A stretch of 64,000 nt of DNA from Bacteroidales bacterium. Lineage in GTDB: Bacteria > Bacteroidota > Bacteroidia > Bacteroidales > UBA1402. The translations under genes and the position numbers were made by a program. Shown here one piece after another: positions 9,593 to 19,102 of this stretch (the first letter of the stretch is position 1; every line of letters starts with the position of its first letter). The stretch is taken from NCBI GenBank assembly GCA_021373135.1, contig JAJFTH010000004.1, forward strand, positions 182,212 to 246,211, in the 5' to 3' direction. A model generated the notes under the pieces. That model searched no databases. It was not told the origin of the DNA and saw only the letters and a list, made by a program, of their open reading frames with translations.

Positions 9593-10618
9593 TTACGACA
9601 TTAAGGATTTTCTTTCGTCAAACATAATTCCTGCCAGTTTTGATAGAATATCATACCTGTATAGTTTATGAAATCCCAAAAAGCCAAGCAAAAATGAATT
9701 TTTCTTCGCTAAACGATAAACGAACTGACTATGCTTAGGTAAGCAAAACTCATCTAATAATCTATCAATAATTTTTTTTCTTCTCTCTTGGAGATTCAAA
9801 TAAAATTCTGGCTCAACGTGCCGTTCCTTTCGAAACATGTATGCAGCACAAATAAGCCATATACAATATCTTATTAAAGTTCTTTTGTAAAACTCACTTT
9901 GTTTGTTGTCTGCAAAAAAAACAATTCTATCTTCCATCGCATCAGCATAATCCAATTCTATCATTAATGACTTATCGTGCATGATACTGCCTTTATTTTG
10001 AAAATAATAATACATTACTTTTTCTGACAATGCAATTCGTTTTGATTTATAGATCAACTTATAAATTGTATATTCATCCTCTCTGGTCTTTCCTTTGGGA
10101 AATTTTATTCCTGCGAATAATTCTGTTTTATAAAGCTTATTCCATGGAGCGTTGAAATTTGCACTGTCAAAAGTAAAAAAATGATCTATCGCTTCGATAT
10201 TTGACATAACAGAAACCTCATTCCTGAGATCATTTGCCACTATTTTCCCATCATACACTTTTTCATAGGAACATATTGAAATATCCGCATTGCTATTTAT
10301 TAAGTTTAGATATAACGTTTCATACATTTCTGAATGAATAAAATCATCACTATCCACAAAACCCAAATAATCACCAATAGCCATCTCTATTCCAACATTT
10401 CTGGCGTCAGACAATCCTCCATTCGTTTTATGAATTACTCTTATCCTGGTATCTTTCTCTGCATATCGGTCGCAAATTTTTCCGCTATTGTCAGGGGAGC
10501 CATCATCAACTAATATAATTTCAAGATTGTGATAAGTTTGGTTTAATAGAGATTGAACACATCGATCCAGATAGGCTTCAACATTATAAACAGGGACTAT
10601 GATACTGATTTTTGACAT
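9593..10618 (-). CDS. Glycosyltransferase family 2 (GT-A fold)
   Basis: 341 residues. N-terminal GT2 domain: ISIIVPVYNVEAYLDRC, donor-binding LVDDGSPDNSG, NGGLSDARNVG, and the metal-binding DSDD in GFVDSDDF (about residue 92). The C-terminal third is helical and basic, as in many capsule GT2 enzymes. It adds one sugar to a lipid-linked intermediate on the cytoplasmic face; donor and linkage cannot be told from sequence. It runs opposite to the upstream fucosyltransferase gene and precedes no obvious partner. The next minus-strand gene upstream (10687-11850) is 68 bp away, so the two may be co-transcribed. Confidence 0.88.
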   Translation of the reverse strand: MSKISIIVPVYNVEAYLDRCVQSLLNQTYHNLEIILVDDGSPDNSGKICDRYAEKDTRIRVIHKTNGGLSDARNVGIEMAIGDYLGFVDSDDFIHSEMYETLYLNLINSNADISICSYEKVYDGKIVANDLRNEVSVMSNIEAIDHFFTFDSANFNAPWNKLYKTELFAGIKFPKGKTREDEYTIYKLIYKSKRIALSEKVMYYYFQNKGSIMHDKSLMIELDYADAMEDRIVFFADNKQSEFYKRTLIRYCIWLICAAYMFRKERHVEPEFYLNLQERRKKIIDRLLDEFCLPKHSQFVYRLAKKNSFLLGFLGFHKLYRYDILSKLAGIMFDERKSLMS

Positions 10619-10686
10619 AATTAATTTTCAGATTATCTAAATTGCATTCACTTCCTCTTTAAATCAGCCGACAAACATTTTGTTAT

Positions 10687-11850
10687 TTATTTTGATGAAT
10701 GATCAATTCCGTGAGGGGTATGTATAAATTTACGGTTCGCCCCCCTAAGCTTAAAAAGATTTACAATCATTAGAAAAAATACTTTAGGCAAGTCTGTTGA
10801 AGCAGATAATAAGCGACGATTTATAAGTTTTCGAGGAATTGAAATGCCTAATGCAATGCAAAGTGCTAAAAATAATATCCACCATTTTAATGCATAAGTC
10901 AGGGAAAATATGGACAGAAACAGGGTTATCAAAAATAGAATTCCAAATAATATAACTCTGGGAATGGTTAATTGTTGAATGTATTTATCCAGGAAATCAA
11001 TATTTCCGGTCACAATTGCCTTGGGCACATCTTTCAAAAATACTTTAAAATAGTGAAATTGTGCAGAAAGCCAGCGTTTTCGCTGATTCGAGAATGCTTC
11101 ATAAGATTGAACCTTCTCATCGTACACATAGGCATACGGGAGATAATCAATATGTATTCTATCCCTTAAAAAAGACAACTCCAGATTCTTGTCAAATCCT
11201 CCAACCGCGATTATTGTGGACATTCTTGTTTTAAAAAGTTGAAAATCAAAAGCTATTCCTGACCCAATCAATGCAGCAGAAAGGCCAAGATTGGCATGTC
11301 CTTGTCTGAAAAGATTGTTATTAACCTCTTCACTGATTGCATCTAAAACAGCTAAATTTGTGTTCATATTTTTAGCTGTTCTGTGAGCTTGTACGATTTG
11401 TGCTTTACTTGATGTGAAAGCATCATTTATAAAGTTAAGAAAATCACTGTCAATAGTATTATCAGCATCCAAAACCAAAGCAATATCAAAATCTTCAAGT
11501 TGACTCAATGCCAGATTCAAAGCCTTTGATTTAGTACTATTATCATAATTTGCAAGAAAAAGATCAATAGGTAACGCGGATAATCTGGCATTCGTATCCT
11601 CTTCCATATGGTCGGAAATCACGGCTACCTTAAATTTATCTTTTGGATAGTCCTGATCCAGGCATGTTTTGACACTCTCCTCAATGACAGAATCTTCCCC
11701 GTAAGCAGGAATGAGAACAACTATTCGCTTATAAGAAGCTGTTGTATATTTTTTTCTTTTAATCTTGAATACAGACGCAAACGCAAAAATAAGCAAATAC
11801 AAAACATTGGATAAGAAAACAATGTAAAAAATCAGGTCAATATATTTCAT
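10687..11850 (-). CDS. Membrane-bound GT2 glycosyltransferase (synthase-like, QxxRW motif)
   Basis: 387 residues: one N-terminal membrane helix (about 5-28), a GT-A domain, then about three C-terminal helices (295-370). Catalytic features are intact: VAVISDH (Asp80), DAD at 128-130 for metal/UDP binding, GGFDKNLE (219-224) and QRKRW (256-260). This is the layout of processive beta-glycan synthases and related Bacteroidota enzymes. A full-length paralog at 26208-27359 shares the second half closely (SEEVNNNLFRQGH versus SEEINNSIFRRGH, and YVYDEK versus YTYDEK) but has lost the catalytic residues. Product unknown; it could build a homopolymer or act within the island's repeat unit. Confidence 0.85.
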   Translation of the reverse strand: MKYIDLIFYIVFLSNVLYLLIFAFASVFKIKRKKYTTASYKRIVVLIPAYGEDSVIEESVKTCLDQDYPKDKFKVAVISDHMEEDTNARLSALPIDLFLANYDNSTKSKALNLALSQLEDFDIALVLDADNTIDSDFLNFINDAFTSSKAQIVQAHRTAKNMNTNLAVLDAISEEVNNNLFRQGHANLGLSAALIGSGIAFDFQLFKTRMSTIIAVGGFDKNLELSFLRDRIHIDYLPYAYVYDEKVQSYEAFSNQRKRWLSAQFHYFKVFLKDVPKAIVTGNIDFLDKYIQQLTIPRVILFGILFLITLFLSIFSLTYALKWWILFLALCIALGISIPRKLINRRLLSASTDLPKVFFLMIVNLFKLRGANRKFIHTPHGIDHSSK

Positions 11851-12047
11851 AAATGGTATAGATCAATAACCCCTTTATTCAATTTAAATATCTCTTAAAT
11901 GAACGAAAGTAGTGATAAATCACATTATTATCAATAAAACAAACATAAAAATATACATTCACAAAATATGGATAAATCAACGACCAATAAATCAATTTTT
12001 TAATTAAGTTTGCATAAGAATGAGTTCTAACATCTTATGCAATACTT

Positions 12048-13196
12048 ATGAAAATTGCCTACAGCCTTCCGTCTTTATACATTTCGGGCGGAATGGAAAG
12101 AGTTCTTACCATCAAAGCCAACTACTTTGCCGATATTTTCAAGTATGAAGTATTTATCATACTTACTGATGGGAAGGACAAGGAACCATATTTTCCACTT
12201 TCTCCGAAAATACATGTTATTCATTTAGATTTAAACTATGATCATTTATACGGACAATCGCTGCTAAAGAAGGCTATTAGATATTTTTTTAAACAACGAA
12301 GATTCAAGAATAGATTAACTAAATGCCTAATTGATATCAAACCGGATATTACCGTTTCCATGCTTAGAAGAGACATCAATTTTATTAACTCCATTCACGA
12401 TGGGAGTAAAAAAATCGGAGAAATTCACATAAATAAGGATAACTTTCGGGATTTTAAGGGTAAGGATGGTGTGAGTTTTATTAAAAAGAAACTGGCCAAG
12501 TTATGGATGAATCAACTTATACAGGAGTTGAAGAAACTCGATCAATTTGTAGTATTAAGTGACGAGGACAAAAATAAATGGCATGAACTCGACAATGTTC
12601 TGGTAATTAATAACCCCTTGCCCTTTTTTCCAAAACAAACAGCAGAATGTGTGAATCGTCAAGCTCTTGCAGTTGGACGGTTTGCTTATCAAAAAGGCTA
12701 TGATTTTCTTATTGAAGCTTGGAGTATTGTGGCCGCAAAGCATCCGGACTGGATCATTAGAGTTTTTGGAGATGGCGATAAAAAGCAATATCAGGAGCAA
12801 ATAGATAGACTCAACCTTCAAGAGACCTGTATCCTGGAAAGCGCAACTCCAAACATCATTGACAAATACCTTGAAAGTTCCATTTTTGTTCTGAGTTCTC
12901 GCTTCGAAGGATTTGGCATGGTCATCGCCGAGGCTATGGCTTGCGGGGTTCCTGCTGTTTCATTCACCTGCCCCTGCGGTCCAAGAGATATTATTAAGGA
13001 TAAAAAAGATGGGTTCCTCGTTGAAATGGGAGATGTTGAAGAAATGGCTGAAAAGATTATTTATCTGATTGAGCACGACATTGAGCGAAAAATAATGGGA
13101 CAAAATGCAAGATTAAATAGTGAACGATTTAGAATCGAAAAAATAGCCGAGCAGTGGAAAACGCTTTTTGAGAGTCTCTTGAATTCCAATAAATGA
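12048..13196 (+). CDS. Glycosyltransferase family 4
   Basis: 382 residues, GT-B fold. The N-terminus SLYISGGMERVL holds the acceptor-side glycine loop. The C-terminal donor domain has AVGRFAYQKGYD and SSRFEGFGMVIAEAMACG, the E-x7-E signature of retaining GT4 enzymes, then PCGPRDII. The ATG at 12048 gives the standard MKIAYSLPS start. It is followed 16 bp later by a GT2 gene and then by a broken paralog of itself at 14091-15234, so the three form a plus-strand operon with a GT4-GT2-GT4 order that suggests local duplication. Confidence 0.9.
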   Translation: MKIAYSLPSLYISGGMERVLTIKANYFADIFKYEVFIILTDGKDKEPYFPLSPKIHVIHLDLNYDHLYGQSLLKKAIRYFFKQRRFKNRLTKCLIDIKPDITVSMLRRDINFINSIHDGSKKIGEIHINKDNFRDFKGKDGVSFIKKKLAKLWMNQLIQELKKLDQFVVLSDEDKNKWHELDNVLVINNPLPFFPKQTAECVNRQALAVGRFAYQKGYDFLIEAWSIVAAKHPDWIIRVFGDGDKKQYQEQIDRLNLQETCILESATPNIIDKYLESSIFVLSSRFEGFGMVIAEAMACGVPAVSFTCPCGPRDIIKDKKDGFLVEMGDVEEMAEKIIYLIEHDIERKIMGQNARLNSERFRIEKIAEQWKTLFESLLNSNK

Positions 13197-13212
13197 ACTT
13201 TAAAAATGTTTT

Positions 13213-14061
13213 ATGAATTGGTACACAAAATATTTATCGGTTTTTGAAAAGCCATTTGATTCAGTTTCGCAATCCACAATCGACGAGATCAAAGAAAAAC
13301 TTAAACATCTTCAAAGCCCCAACCCTGTAGCTTCAGTTGTTGTGATAGCCCATAACGAAGAGCAAAGACTATTAAGTTGCATCTGGTCTTTAAGCGCAAA
13401 CATCACATCCTATCCTATAGAGATCATTGGAGTGGAAAATAACTCAACAGACAGGACTGCAGATGTTTTTAAAGCGGTTGAAATACCATGGTATTTCGAA
13501 GCGCAAAAAAGTTGTGGCTATGCCAGAAATCGCGGACGAATGAATGCCGTAGGCAAATATTATATTTGCATTGACGCAGATACAATGTATCCTCCATTGT
13601 ATCTGCAAACACTTATAGAAGCACTTGAAAAACCAGGAGTAGCCGGTGTTTCTTCTCTGTGGAGCTTTGTGCCCGATAAACAATTCCCCGCATGGAAATT
13701 AAAATTATATGATGCACTAAAAAATATTAACTTACGACTTCAATCGATTAAACGTCCTGAATTGAGTGTACGTGGTATGGTGTTTGCCTATAATCTTGAA
13801 TATGGACGTAAAGTAGAATACCGCCACAATATCATACGTGGAGAAGACGGCGCCATGGCTTCCGGCCTAAAACAATACGGCAAAATAATTTTCATTCGAG
13901 ACCGAAAAGCCATGGCTATTACATGCAATAGCGCACTTAGGGCTGAAGGGAGTATATTTAATGCCCTTAAAAAAAGAATACTAAAAGCCTTTCGACATGC
14001 AGGGGGCTATTTTGTAAAGAGAAACTACTATAAAGATAGGACGTCCAACCTTATTAAATAA
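13213..14061 (+). CDS. Glycosyltransferase family 2
   Basis: 282 residues with a compact GT2 domain: VVVIAHNEEQRLLSCIWSL, VENNSTDRTADV, GYARNRGRMNAVGKYYICIDADT (DAD metal site near residue 120). It has no clear membrane helices and a basic C-terminus. A late ED in IIRGEDGAM could supply the catalytic base. It sits between two related GT4 genes and is probably co-transcribed with both. Substrate unknown. Confidence 0.86.
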   Translation: MNWYTKYLSVFEKPFDSVSQSTIDEIKEKLKHLQSPNPVASVVVIAHNEEQRLLSCIWSLSANITSYPIEIIGVENNSTDRTADVFKAVEIPWYFEAQKSCGYARNRGRMNAVGKYYICIDADTMYPPLYLQTLIEALEKPGVAGVSSLWSFVPDKQFPAWKLKLYDALKNINLRLQSIKRPELSVRGMVFAYNLEYGRKVEYRHNIIRGEDGAMASGLKQYGKIIFIRDRKAMAITCNSALRAEGSIFNALKKRILKAFRHAGGYFVKRNYYKDRTSNLIK

Positions 14062-14090
14062 CTACCACAAAATAAACATCTTATATACGC

Positions 14091-15234
14091 ATGAAACTCG
14101 TATATATATATCCATCGCTTACTACCGTAGGCGGAGCTGAACAGAGTAATCGTAGACAAGGCCAACTATTTTGCCGAGAAATGCGGATACGAGGTTTATA
14201 TTGTGACCGCCCATCAAAACGGGCAACCCTCCTTCTTCCCTTTATCCGAAAAAGTAAAGCATATTGATCTTGGCGTTAATTTTAACGAACAATACAGACA
14301 TTCCTTTTTCGTTCGTGGATTTATCTACCTGAAACTATTGCACATTTACAAAAAGAAACTTTCTAACGTATTGAATGAACTTAAGGCAGACTTTACGCTG
14401 ACTACCATTAGCAGGGACATTGATTTTCTTCATTCCATCAAGGATGGCAGTATTAAAATTGCAGAGGCTCACATTTCTAAAAAATACTTACGGAACTTGC
14501 ATTTAATGCAAAAGGGTAATTTTTTATATCGTATTGCAGCAAAAATTTGGGTATATCGACTCGAGAAAGCGGTAAAAAAATTTAATGCATTTGTTGTCCT
14601 AACCCAAAAAGATGCCGACAACTGGAAAATGATCAGATCTTGTACGATCATACCCGATTCTCTAGCATTCTTTCCGAATAAGGTAAGTGATTGCAAAAAA
14701 AAACAAATTCTAAGTGTGGGACGGCTATACGAACAAAAAGGTTACGACATGTTAATAGAAGCATGGTTTCTTGTTGTCAAAAAAAACCCAGATTGGAAAC
14801 TTTATATTTACGGTAGTGGAGAATTGCAGGAATATCTGATTGGATTAATCATTAAAAAAGGGCTATCTGATTCGTTGTTTATAAAAGAGCCTGTAAAAAA
14901 TATTGTTGATAAATATATAGAAAGTTCTCTTTACGTGATGAGTTCACGCTTTGAGGGCTTCGGAATGGTTCTTATTGAAGCGATGGCTTGTGGTTTACCT
15001 GTCATATCTTTTGATTGTCCTGACGGGCCTTCCGATATAATCGCAAATAATGAAGATGGTATTTTGGTAGAAAACGGGAATATTCAACAACTTGCCGAAA
15101 AGATGTCTTATATGATCGAACATGAAGAAATACGCGTTCAGATGGGACAAAAGGCTAGGGAAAATGTAAGACGTTACAATCAGGACCTTATTATGAAAAA
15201 ATGGATTGATTTGTTTAAGTCATTAAAGGAATAA
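14091..15234 (+). pseudogene. GT4 glycosyltransferase interrupted by a single-base insertion
   Basis: The ATG at 14091 begins MKLVYIYPSLTTVGGAE and then runs out of frame. Dropping one base (the C at 14142) restores a continuous frame, AE|RVIVDKANYFAEKCGYEVY, to the stop at 15232-15234. That gives a 380-residue protein matching the paralog at 12048-13196 in length and motifs (SSRFEGFGMVLIEAMACG, GRLYEQKGYDMLIEAW). All other motifs are intact and there is no second lesion, so this is either a very recent inactivation, a slippage-type variant or a sequencing error. If only the downstream frame is translated it lacks the N-terminal glycine loop. Confidence 0.85.
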
Positions 15235-15245
15235 AAACCATCAAT

Positions 15246-15310
15246 AGTGCCCGGCTAAAACTCCCAGATATTCAATTGGTTAGAAATGTCAAGACTGGTT
15301 AAATTGTAAT
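15246..15310 (-). mobile_element. Degenerate end of an IS4-family-like element
   Basis: AGTGCCCGGCTAAAACTCCC and the next 45 bases match the reverse complement of the right end of the 38095-38475 element, with a few substitutions and one ten-base duplication present only in the latter. The copy stops abruptly where the IS5-like element begins, so the second element seems to have inserted into or next to the first. Confidence 0.7.
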
Positions 15311-16114
15311 TAGGGCGCACTGAATAATTCAAATCATCCCCAAATTTCTTTGGTTTGGCATCATTGTTAATATTATTTGTTCTCTCATTTTCATCACATT
15401 AGCAAAAATCCATATTAGGAAAGAGCCAGAGAAATCCCTGGTATATCTATCGGATTACATTCATCACAAAGATGATGGCTGCTATCCAACTTATTAATGT
15501 TGAGGATAGTCTGGCTCAGATCAGGTTCAGGTTGTAAAATTCTTGCCTTGTTCGAACTTTCCTTCAATATAGTTGCGTTCAACCGCTTCTCGTCGTTCCT
15601 TGCGTCTCATGTAATACGACTTAACCGGTTTACCGGTTTCCGTCTAATGGATCACCCGTGTGACGGATGTAAACCAACAAGGATGGGTCAAATACCGGTT
15701 TCTGCGTAAAGCCTTTCAAACCAAGAAAGTATTGCATGCACGGATTTTCTTGGATAATCTCTATTACCCCAATGTTATCCAACTTCAGCATATGTTTGAT
15801 GATGACCACTCCCAAAACCATACGCGCATCCTTTGTAGGGGCTCCACGACGGAATGGAAAGTTTTTATAATAGAGTTCGGAAACTTGTCCCAGGGTATCA
15901 CTCTGGAAAGAACAACCCATCGGTTGTTTTCATCCAACTCCGCTTCAAACGGCATCGCAAATTCTGCGATGGATGACTGTTTTTAACTGTTATATCTTTT
16001 CATCTGATGCAGACTTTTCGGTATGAAATCACCTAAAAATTTGCACTTGCGCAAGCATTTTTGATACTTATTTTATTGATATTCATATTATATCTATTAT
16101 TCAGAAAACTCTAA
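15310..16114 (-). mobile_element. IS5/IS1182-like insertion sequence, internally deleted
   Basis: Left end TTAGGGCGCACTGAATAA (15310-15327) and right end TTATTCAGaaaactCTAA (16097-16114) are imperfect inverted repeats: the outer CTAA/TTAG and inner TTATTCAG match, with a diverged centre. They enclose a decayed transposase gene on the minus strand. At about 805 bp the element is roughly half of a complete one, and the loss of the transposase middle accounts for this. Confidence 0.65.
15445..16003 (-). pseudogene. Decayed IS5/IS1182-like transposase
   Basis: The frame starts at 16003 (MKRYNS), meets a TAA at codon 7, shifts frame near 15876, then reads SELYYKNFPFRRGAPTKDAR and IIQENPCMQYFLGLKGF, typical of the N-terminal domain of this transposase group. 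After GDP near 15655 it jumps to a C-terminal block, ERNYIEGKFEQGK, followed by SWIAAIIFVMNVI. The DDE catalytic core between these blocks is missing. Stop codon, frameshift and deletion together make it non-functional. Confidence 0.75.
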
Positions 16115-16150
16115 TTAAAAGTCGTCAAAATACATAGTTCAACAATAATT

Positions 16151-17140
16151 CTATTTTCTAACAAACCAAAAAGCTCTTGGTTCACTCTTGTTCTCTTCAT
16201 AACCTTGTTTATTTGCATAAAAAGGGCATTTTTGAGCTAATTCTTTTTGATGATTATGTGCGAGATAATTTAATGCTCCAATAATCTTAAAATCAGAATT
16301 AAACGATAAAAAGGCTTCTAACAAATATTGCTCGTTCCAAAGTAGATGTTCCTCATAAATCCACCTGTCAGGATAATCTTTAGGTGAAAAAATATCATGT
16401 GTATGAACCAGAACACCGGAATTTAAATATGGTAAAATTTCCATATATTCAAAAAGGACATCTCCTTGAGGTCTGATTATGTGAGAAGAATCTATAAAAA
16501 GAATGTCATTTGCTTCCAATTTCTTAAAAAAATCCTTATCAATATCTTCGACTTTTTCTCTGATCAATTCAATATTTAATTTATTAATCCATAAACGCTC
16601 AAATGGCTCAATGCAAATATGATTGCAAGTGTAATCGGGATCTTCAAGTTTATTTTTAGCAATTGCATTGCTAGCCATTAAGGTGGAATAACCACATCCA
16701 ATTTCAATAAACCTTTTTGGCTTAAAATATCTGATCATATTGTAAAGATATTCAGCATCACCTGAACTGTACATATTATTATTAAAGAAAAACTCATTTT
16801 CCTTATTTTTCTCAAACGGAAATTTTAAAAGTTCTTCATTGTAATTGAACTTGTCCAATAAACTTAATTGCTCGTTTACATTAAAATCAATACATTTCAG
16901 ATCTCTATCATTTCTTAATGATTTTTTCAAATATTTTTTCGGATTGATCAGCGGTTGATAATAATCGTCTATAATTGGGAGAATGCCCAATCGCATAAAA
17001 ATTTTATCTGTAAACATGCCTGTTCCTAATGTTTTTATGAGTTTCAGCCAGACTGAAGAAAGAAATGTTAAAGGTATTCCTAAAATAAATATAGGTTTTC
17101 TGAAATAAAGGAGAAAAAGATAAATATATCGTTTCATCAC
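16151..17140 (-). CDS. Class I SAM-dependent methyltransferase
   Basis: 329 residues. After a hydrophobic, possibly membrane-associated N-terminus (1-40), the Rossmann core shows RFIEIGCGYSTLMAS (SAM-binding motif I, about 145-160), CIEPFER (motif II) and DILFIDSSHIIRPQGDV (motif IV), in the style of the Methyltransf_24 group. Such enzymes in polysaccharide loci O-methylate sugars or sugar acids. It is the last gene of a tight six-gene minus-strand operon (25 bp after the SDR), so the natural inference is methylation of the sugar handled there. Two starts (17140 and 17137) are equivalent. Confidence 0.8.
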   Translation of the reverse strand: MMKRYIYLFLLYFRKPIFILGIPLTFLSSVWLKLIKTLGTGMFTDKIFMRLGILPIIDDYYQPLINPKKYLKKSLRNDRDLKCIDFNVNEQLSLLDKFNYNEELLKFPFEKNKENEFFFNNNMYSSGDAEYLYNMIRYFKPKRFIEIGCGYSTLMASNAIAKNKLEDPDYTCNHICIEPFERLWINKLNIELIREKVEDIDKDFFKKLEANDILFIDSSHIIRPQGDVLFEYMEILPYLNSGVLVHTHDIFSPKDYPDRWIYEEHLLWNEQYLLEAFLSFNSDFKIIGALNYLAHNHQKELAQKCPFYANKQGYEENKSEPRAFWFVRK

Positions 17141-17165
17141 TAATAAGTTTAAATAAGTATATCGG

Positions 17166-18134
17166 TTAATTTAAATTCTTATAAGATTCATATGCCGACC
17201 TGATCATTTCAGAATCATTGTGTTTTGGTTCCCAATCCAAATCTTTTTCAGTTTCTGATATATCCAGGTGATATTCTTCATCAGCAATCATAAATTGCTC
17301 ATTATACATTATGGGTAGTCCAACAGATTCAAAAAAAGTCAGAACAAGTTTAACAAGTCCTCCAGGAGTTGGTATAACAAATGATCTTGAATGAGCCGAC
17401 GATATTACCTGTTGTAATAAAGTTTTTATATCGGGAGGATTCTTTGAACCCAGATTATATTCTTTATTAGGCAGCCCTTTGTCAAGAGCATATAAGATAG
17501 CTGTCACACAATCAAAAACAGAAATCATCTGATAATGATTCCTACCATTTCCTATGGTAGGAACAGGTAAGTTCAAGTCTATCAACTTAAATAGTTTAAC
17601 AAGGATACCCAATCTACCTGGCCCCATAATCATGCGAGGACGCATAATTGTAATATTCATCCCCATCGCACGATAGTCAAAACATATCTGTTCAGCTGCT
17701 TTTTTGCTTCGTCCATAAGCACCAAAGGGATTCTGAGGATGTCTGACATCTACAGGCAAATACTGTGGTTTACCATATATCATATCCGTGGAAAACATCA
17801 GAAAATTCCGACATCCCTTTTCAAAAGAAACTTTCAATATATTTTCAGTGCCATACGTGTTCACGCTAAAAAAAAACTCATTTCTGTTTTTAGGGACTTT
17901 GTTATGATATTGATTGGCTGCAAGATTGATTACAATATCATCTCTGTTGATAGGCAATGACCTTATTTGATCAATATTCCGGATATCTACAGAGATGAAA
18001 GAATTTTTATTTTCATTATTAGGGTTTTCAGATTTGCTGACATCGCAAACCACGACATTAAAACTCCTTTCAGTAAGTGCTTTTACTAAAAAGTTTCCGA
18101 CAAAACCATTTCCACCAAAAACAAAATACTTCAT
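17166..18134 (-). CDS. NAD-dependent epimerase/dehydratase (extended SDR)
   Basis: Starts MKYFVFGGNGFVGNFL, the Rossmann glycine motif. STDMIYG and the catalytic YGRSK (Tyr and Lys four apart, near residues 140-144) are intact. The C-terminal substrate domain is of the extended type (MRPRMIMGPG, NLGSKN). ATG at 18140 (MIMK) is possible, but 18134 places the glycine motif at the standard distance. It sits five bases after the small transporter gene in the UbiA/HAD operon. In known polyprenyl-phospho-arabinose pathways the ribose 2-position is epimerised by DprE1/DprE2; no DprE1-like flavoprotein is in this window, so this SDR is the only candidate for modifying the sugar. Specific reaction unknown. 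Confidence 0.82.
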   Translation of the reverse strand: MKYFVFGGNGFVGNFLVKALTERSFNVVVCDVSKSENPNNENKNSFISVDIRNIDQIRSLPINRDDIVINLAANQYHNKVPKNRNEFFFSVNTYGTENILKVSFEKGCRNFLMFSTDMIYGKPQYLPVDVRHPQNPFGAYGRSKKAAEQICFDYRAMGMNITIMRPRMIMGPGRLGILVKLFKLIDLNLPVPTIGNGRNHYQMISVFDCVTAILYALDKGLPNKEYNLGSKNPPDIKTLLQQVISSAHSRSFVIPTPGGLVKLVLTFFESVGLPIMYNEQFMIADEEYHLDISETEKDLDWEPKHNDSEMIRSAYESYKNLN

Positions 18135-18145
18135 AATCATTCAGA

Positions 18146-18502
18146 TTAGCTCCTTGAAATCAGGTAGACTCCTACACAAATAACCAGAATTCCCGTAATA
18201 CGCGTGAAATTAAGAGATTCACCAAAAAAATAATAGCCGAATATTGCAGCAAAAACATATCCTATACTTAAAAAAGGATAAGCAAAGCTAACCTCAACTT
18301 TTGACAAGACAACAATCCATAGAAAAATACTTACAGCATAACATATCATGGCAAGCCATAAATACAAGTTCGTAAGCATTGGCAATAATGATTGTGTCAA
18401 AGAACCCATGGTAATTTCTCCCACCATCAACATCCCTTTTTTTATACATAACTGAGCTGCACAATTCAAAAGCACACTTGTGATAATCAATAGAATATCC
18501 AT
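18146..18502 (-). CDS. Small multidrug-resistance/EamA-type four-helix transporter, candidate lipid-sugar flippase
   Basis: 118 residues making four membrane helices: MDILLIITSVLLNCAAQLCIK with the second-helix region after NLYLW, then SFAYPFLSIGYVFAAIFGYYFF and a final helix ending YLISRS. The SMR-like features AQLCIKKG and SFAYPF resemble ArnE/ArnF and other subunits that flip polyprenyl-phosphate-linked monosaccharides. The neighbours, a UbiA-type transferase, a HAD phosphatase and a GT-C-like protein, favour that role over drug export. SMR transporters work as dimers; only one gene is present, so a homodimer would be needed. Confidence 0.78.
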   Translation of the reverse strand: MDILLIITSVLLNCAAQLCIKKGMLMVGEITMGSLTQSLLPMLTNLYLWLAMICYAVSIFLWIVVLSKVEVSFAYPFLSIGYVFAAIFGYYFFGESLNFTRITGILVICVGVYLISRS

Positions 18503-18508
18503 TTTAAA

Positions 18509-19099
18509 TTATTTAAACAAATTATACCACCCTTTATCAGCATATTCAATCAATTCCTTATCTCCTCTACTATCACCATATACTGTCAACGAATAACTAT
18601 TTCTATCAGGAAATAATTCTAAGATCCTATTTACTTTTTCCTGCCCATAACAGTTCTTAGTTAAAAAATTCCCGGTCAATTTCCCATTTTCATTTACTTC
18701 CAACCTAGTTGCCAAAACCAAATCAATTCCCATTTCATAAGCCCAAGGCTTTATCCAGTTTTCAATCGAGGCACTGACAACTACGACTTTATCGCTTTCA
18801 GACTGGTGTCTCTTTATGGTTTCTATTGCTTTTAATCTTGACATCCGTTCAATTTTAACTAAAAATGATTCTCCCCATTTATTAAATTGTTCCAGAGTTG
18901 TACCTTTAAAAAAATGGCTAAATACAAGTTGTTTTGTTTTCCAGTTTGGATACAACTTAAGTAAATAAACGACTAAAACTGGACTTAGAAAAAACAGCCC
19001 AAACAATAATCTACGGTTACCTTTTGTAAATTTAATAAACTCAAGAAATGTATCTTTTGTAGTAATTGTCCCGTCAAAATCGAAAACTACGATTTTCAT
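18509..19099 (-). CDS. HAD-IB family phosphatase, candidate polyprenyl-P-(5-phospho)ribose phosphatase
   Basis: 196 residues with all HAD motifs: DFDGT (nucleophile Asp7, acid Asp9), VVSAS (Ser109), a Lys near 155 and YGDSRGD (Asp176/Asp180). The helical cap is the subclass IB type. It lies three bases after a UbiA-type gene. In other bacteria such UbiA and HAD domains are adjacent or fused, and the phosphatase removes the 5-phosphate from polyprenyl-phospho-phosphoribose. That role is inferred from context; the sequence alone only says small-molecule phosphatase. Confidence 0.82.
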   Translation of the reverse strand: MKIVVFDFDGTITTKDTFLEFIKFTKGNRRLLFGLFFLSPVLVVYLLKLYPNWKTKQLVFSHFFKGTTLEQFNKWGESFLVKIERMSRLKAIETIKRHQSESDKVVVVSASIENWIKPWAYEMGIDLVLATRLEVNENGKLTGNFLTKNCYGQEKVNRILELFPDRNSYSLTVYGDSRGDKELIEYADKGWYNLFK

Positions 19100-19102
19100 C
19101 TC

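Noticed and set aside
15660..15986. Plus-strand frame of 108 codons inside the IS5-like element
   Set aside because: It is the antisense shadow of the decayed transposase and has no recognisable product.
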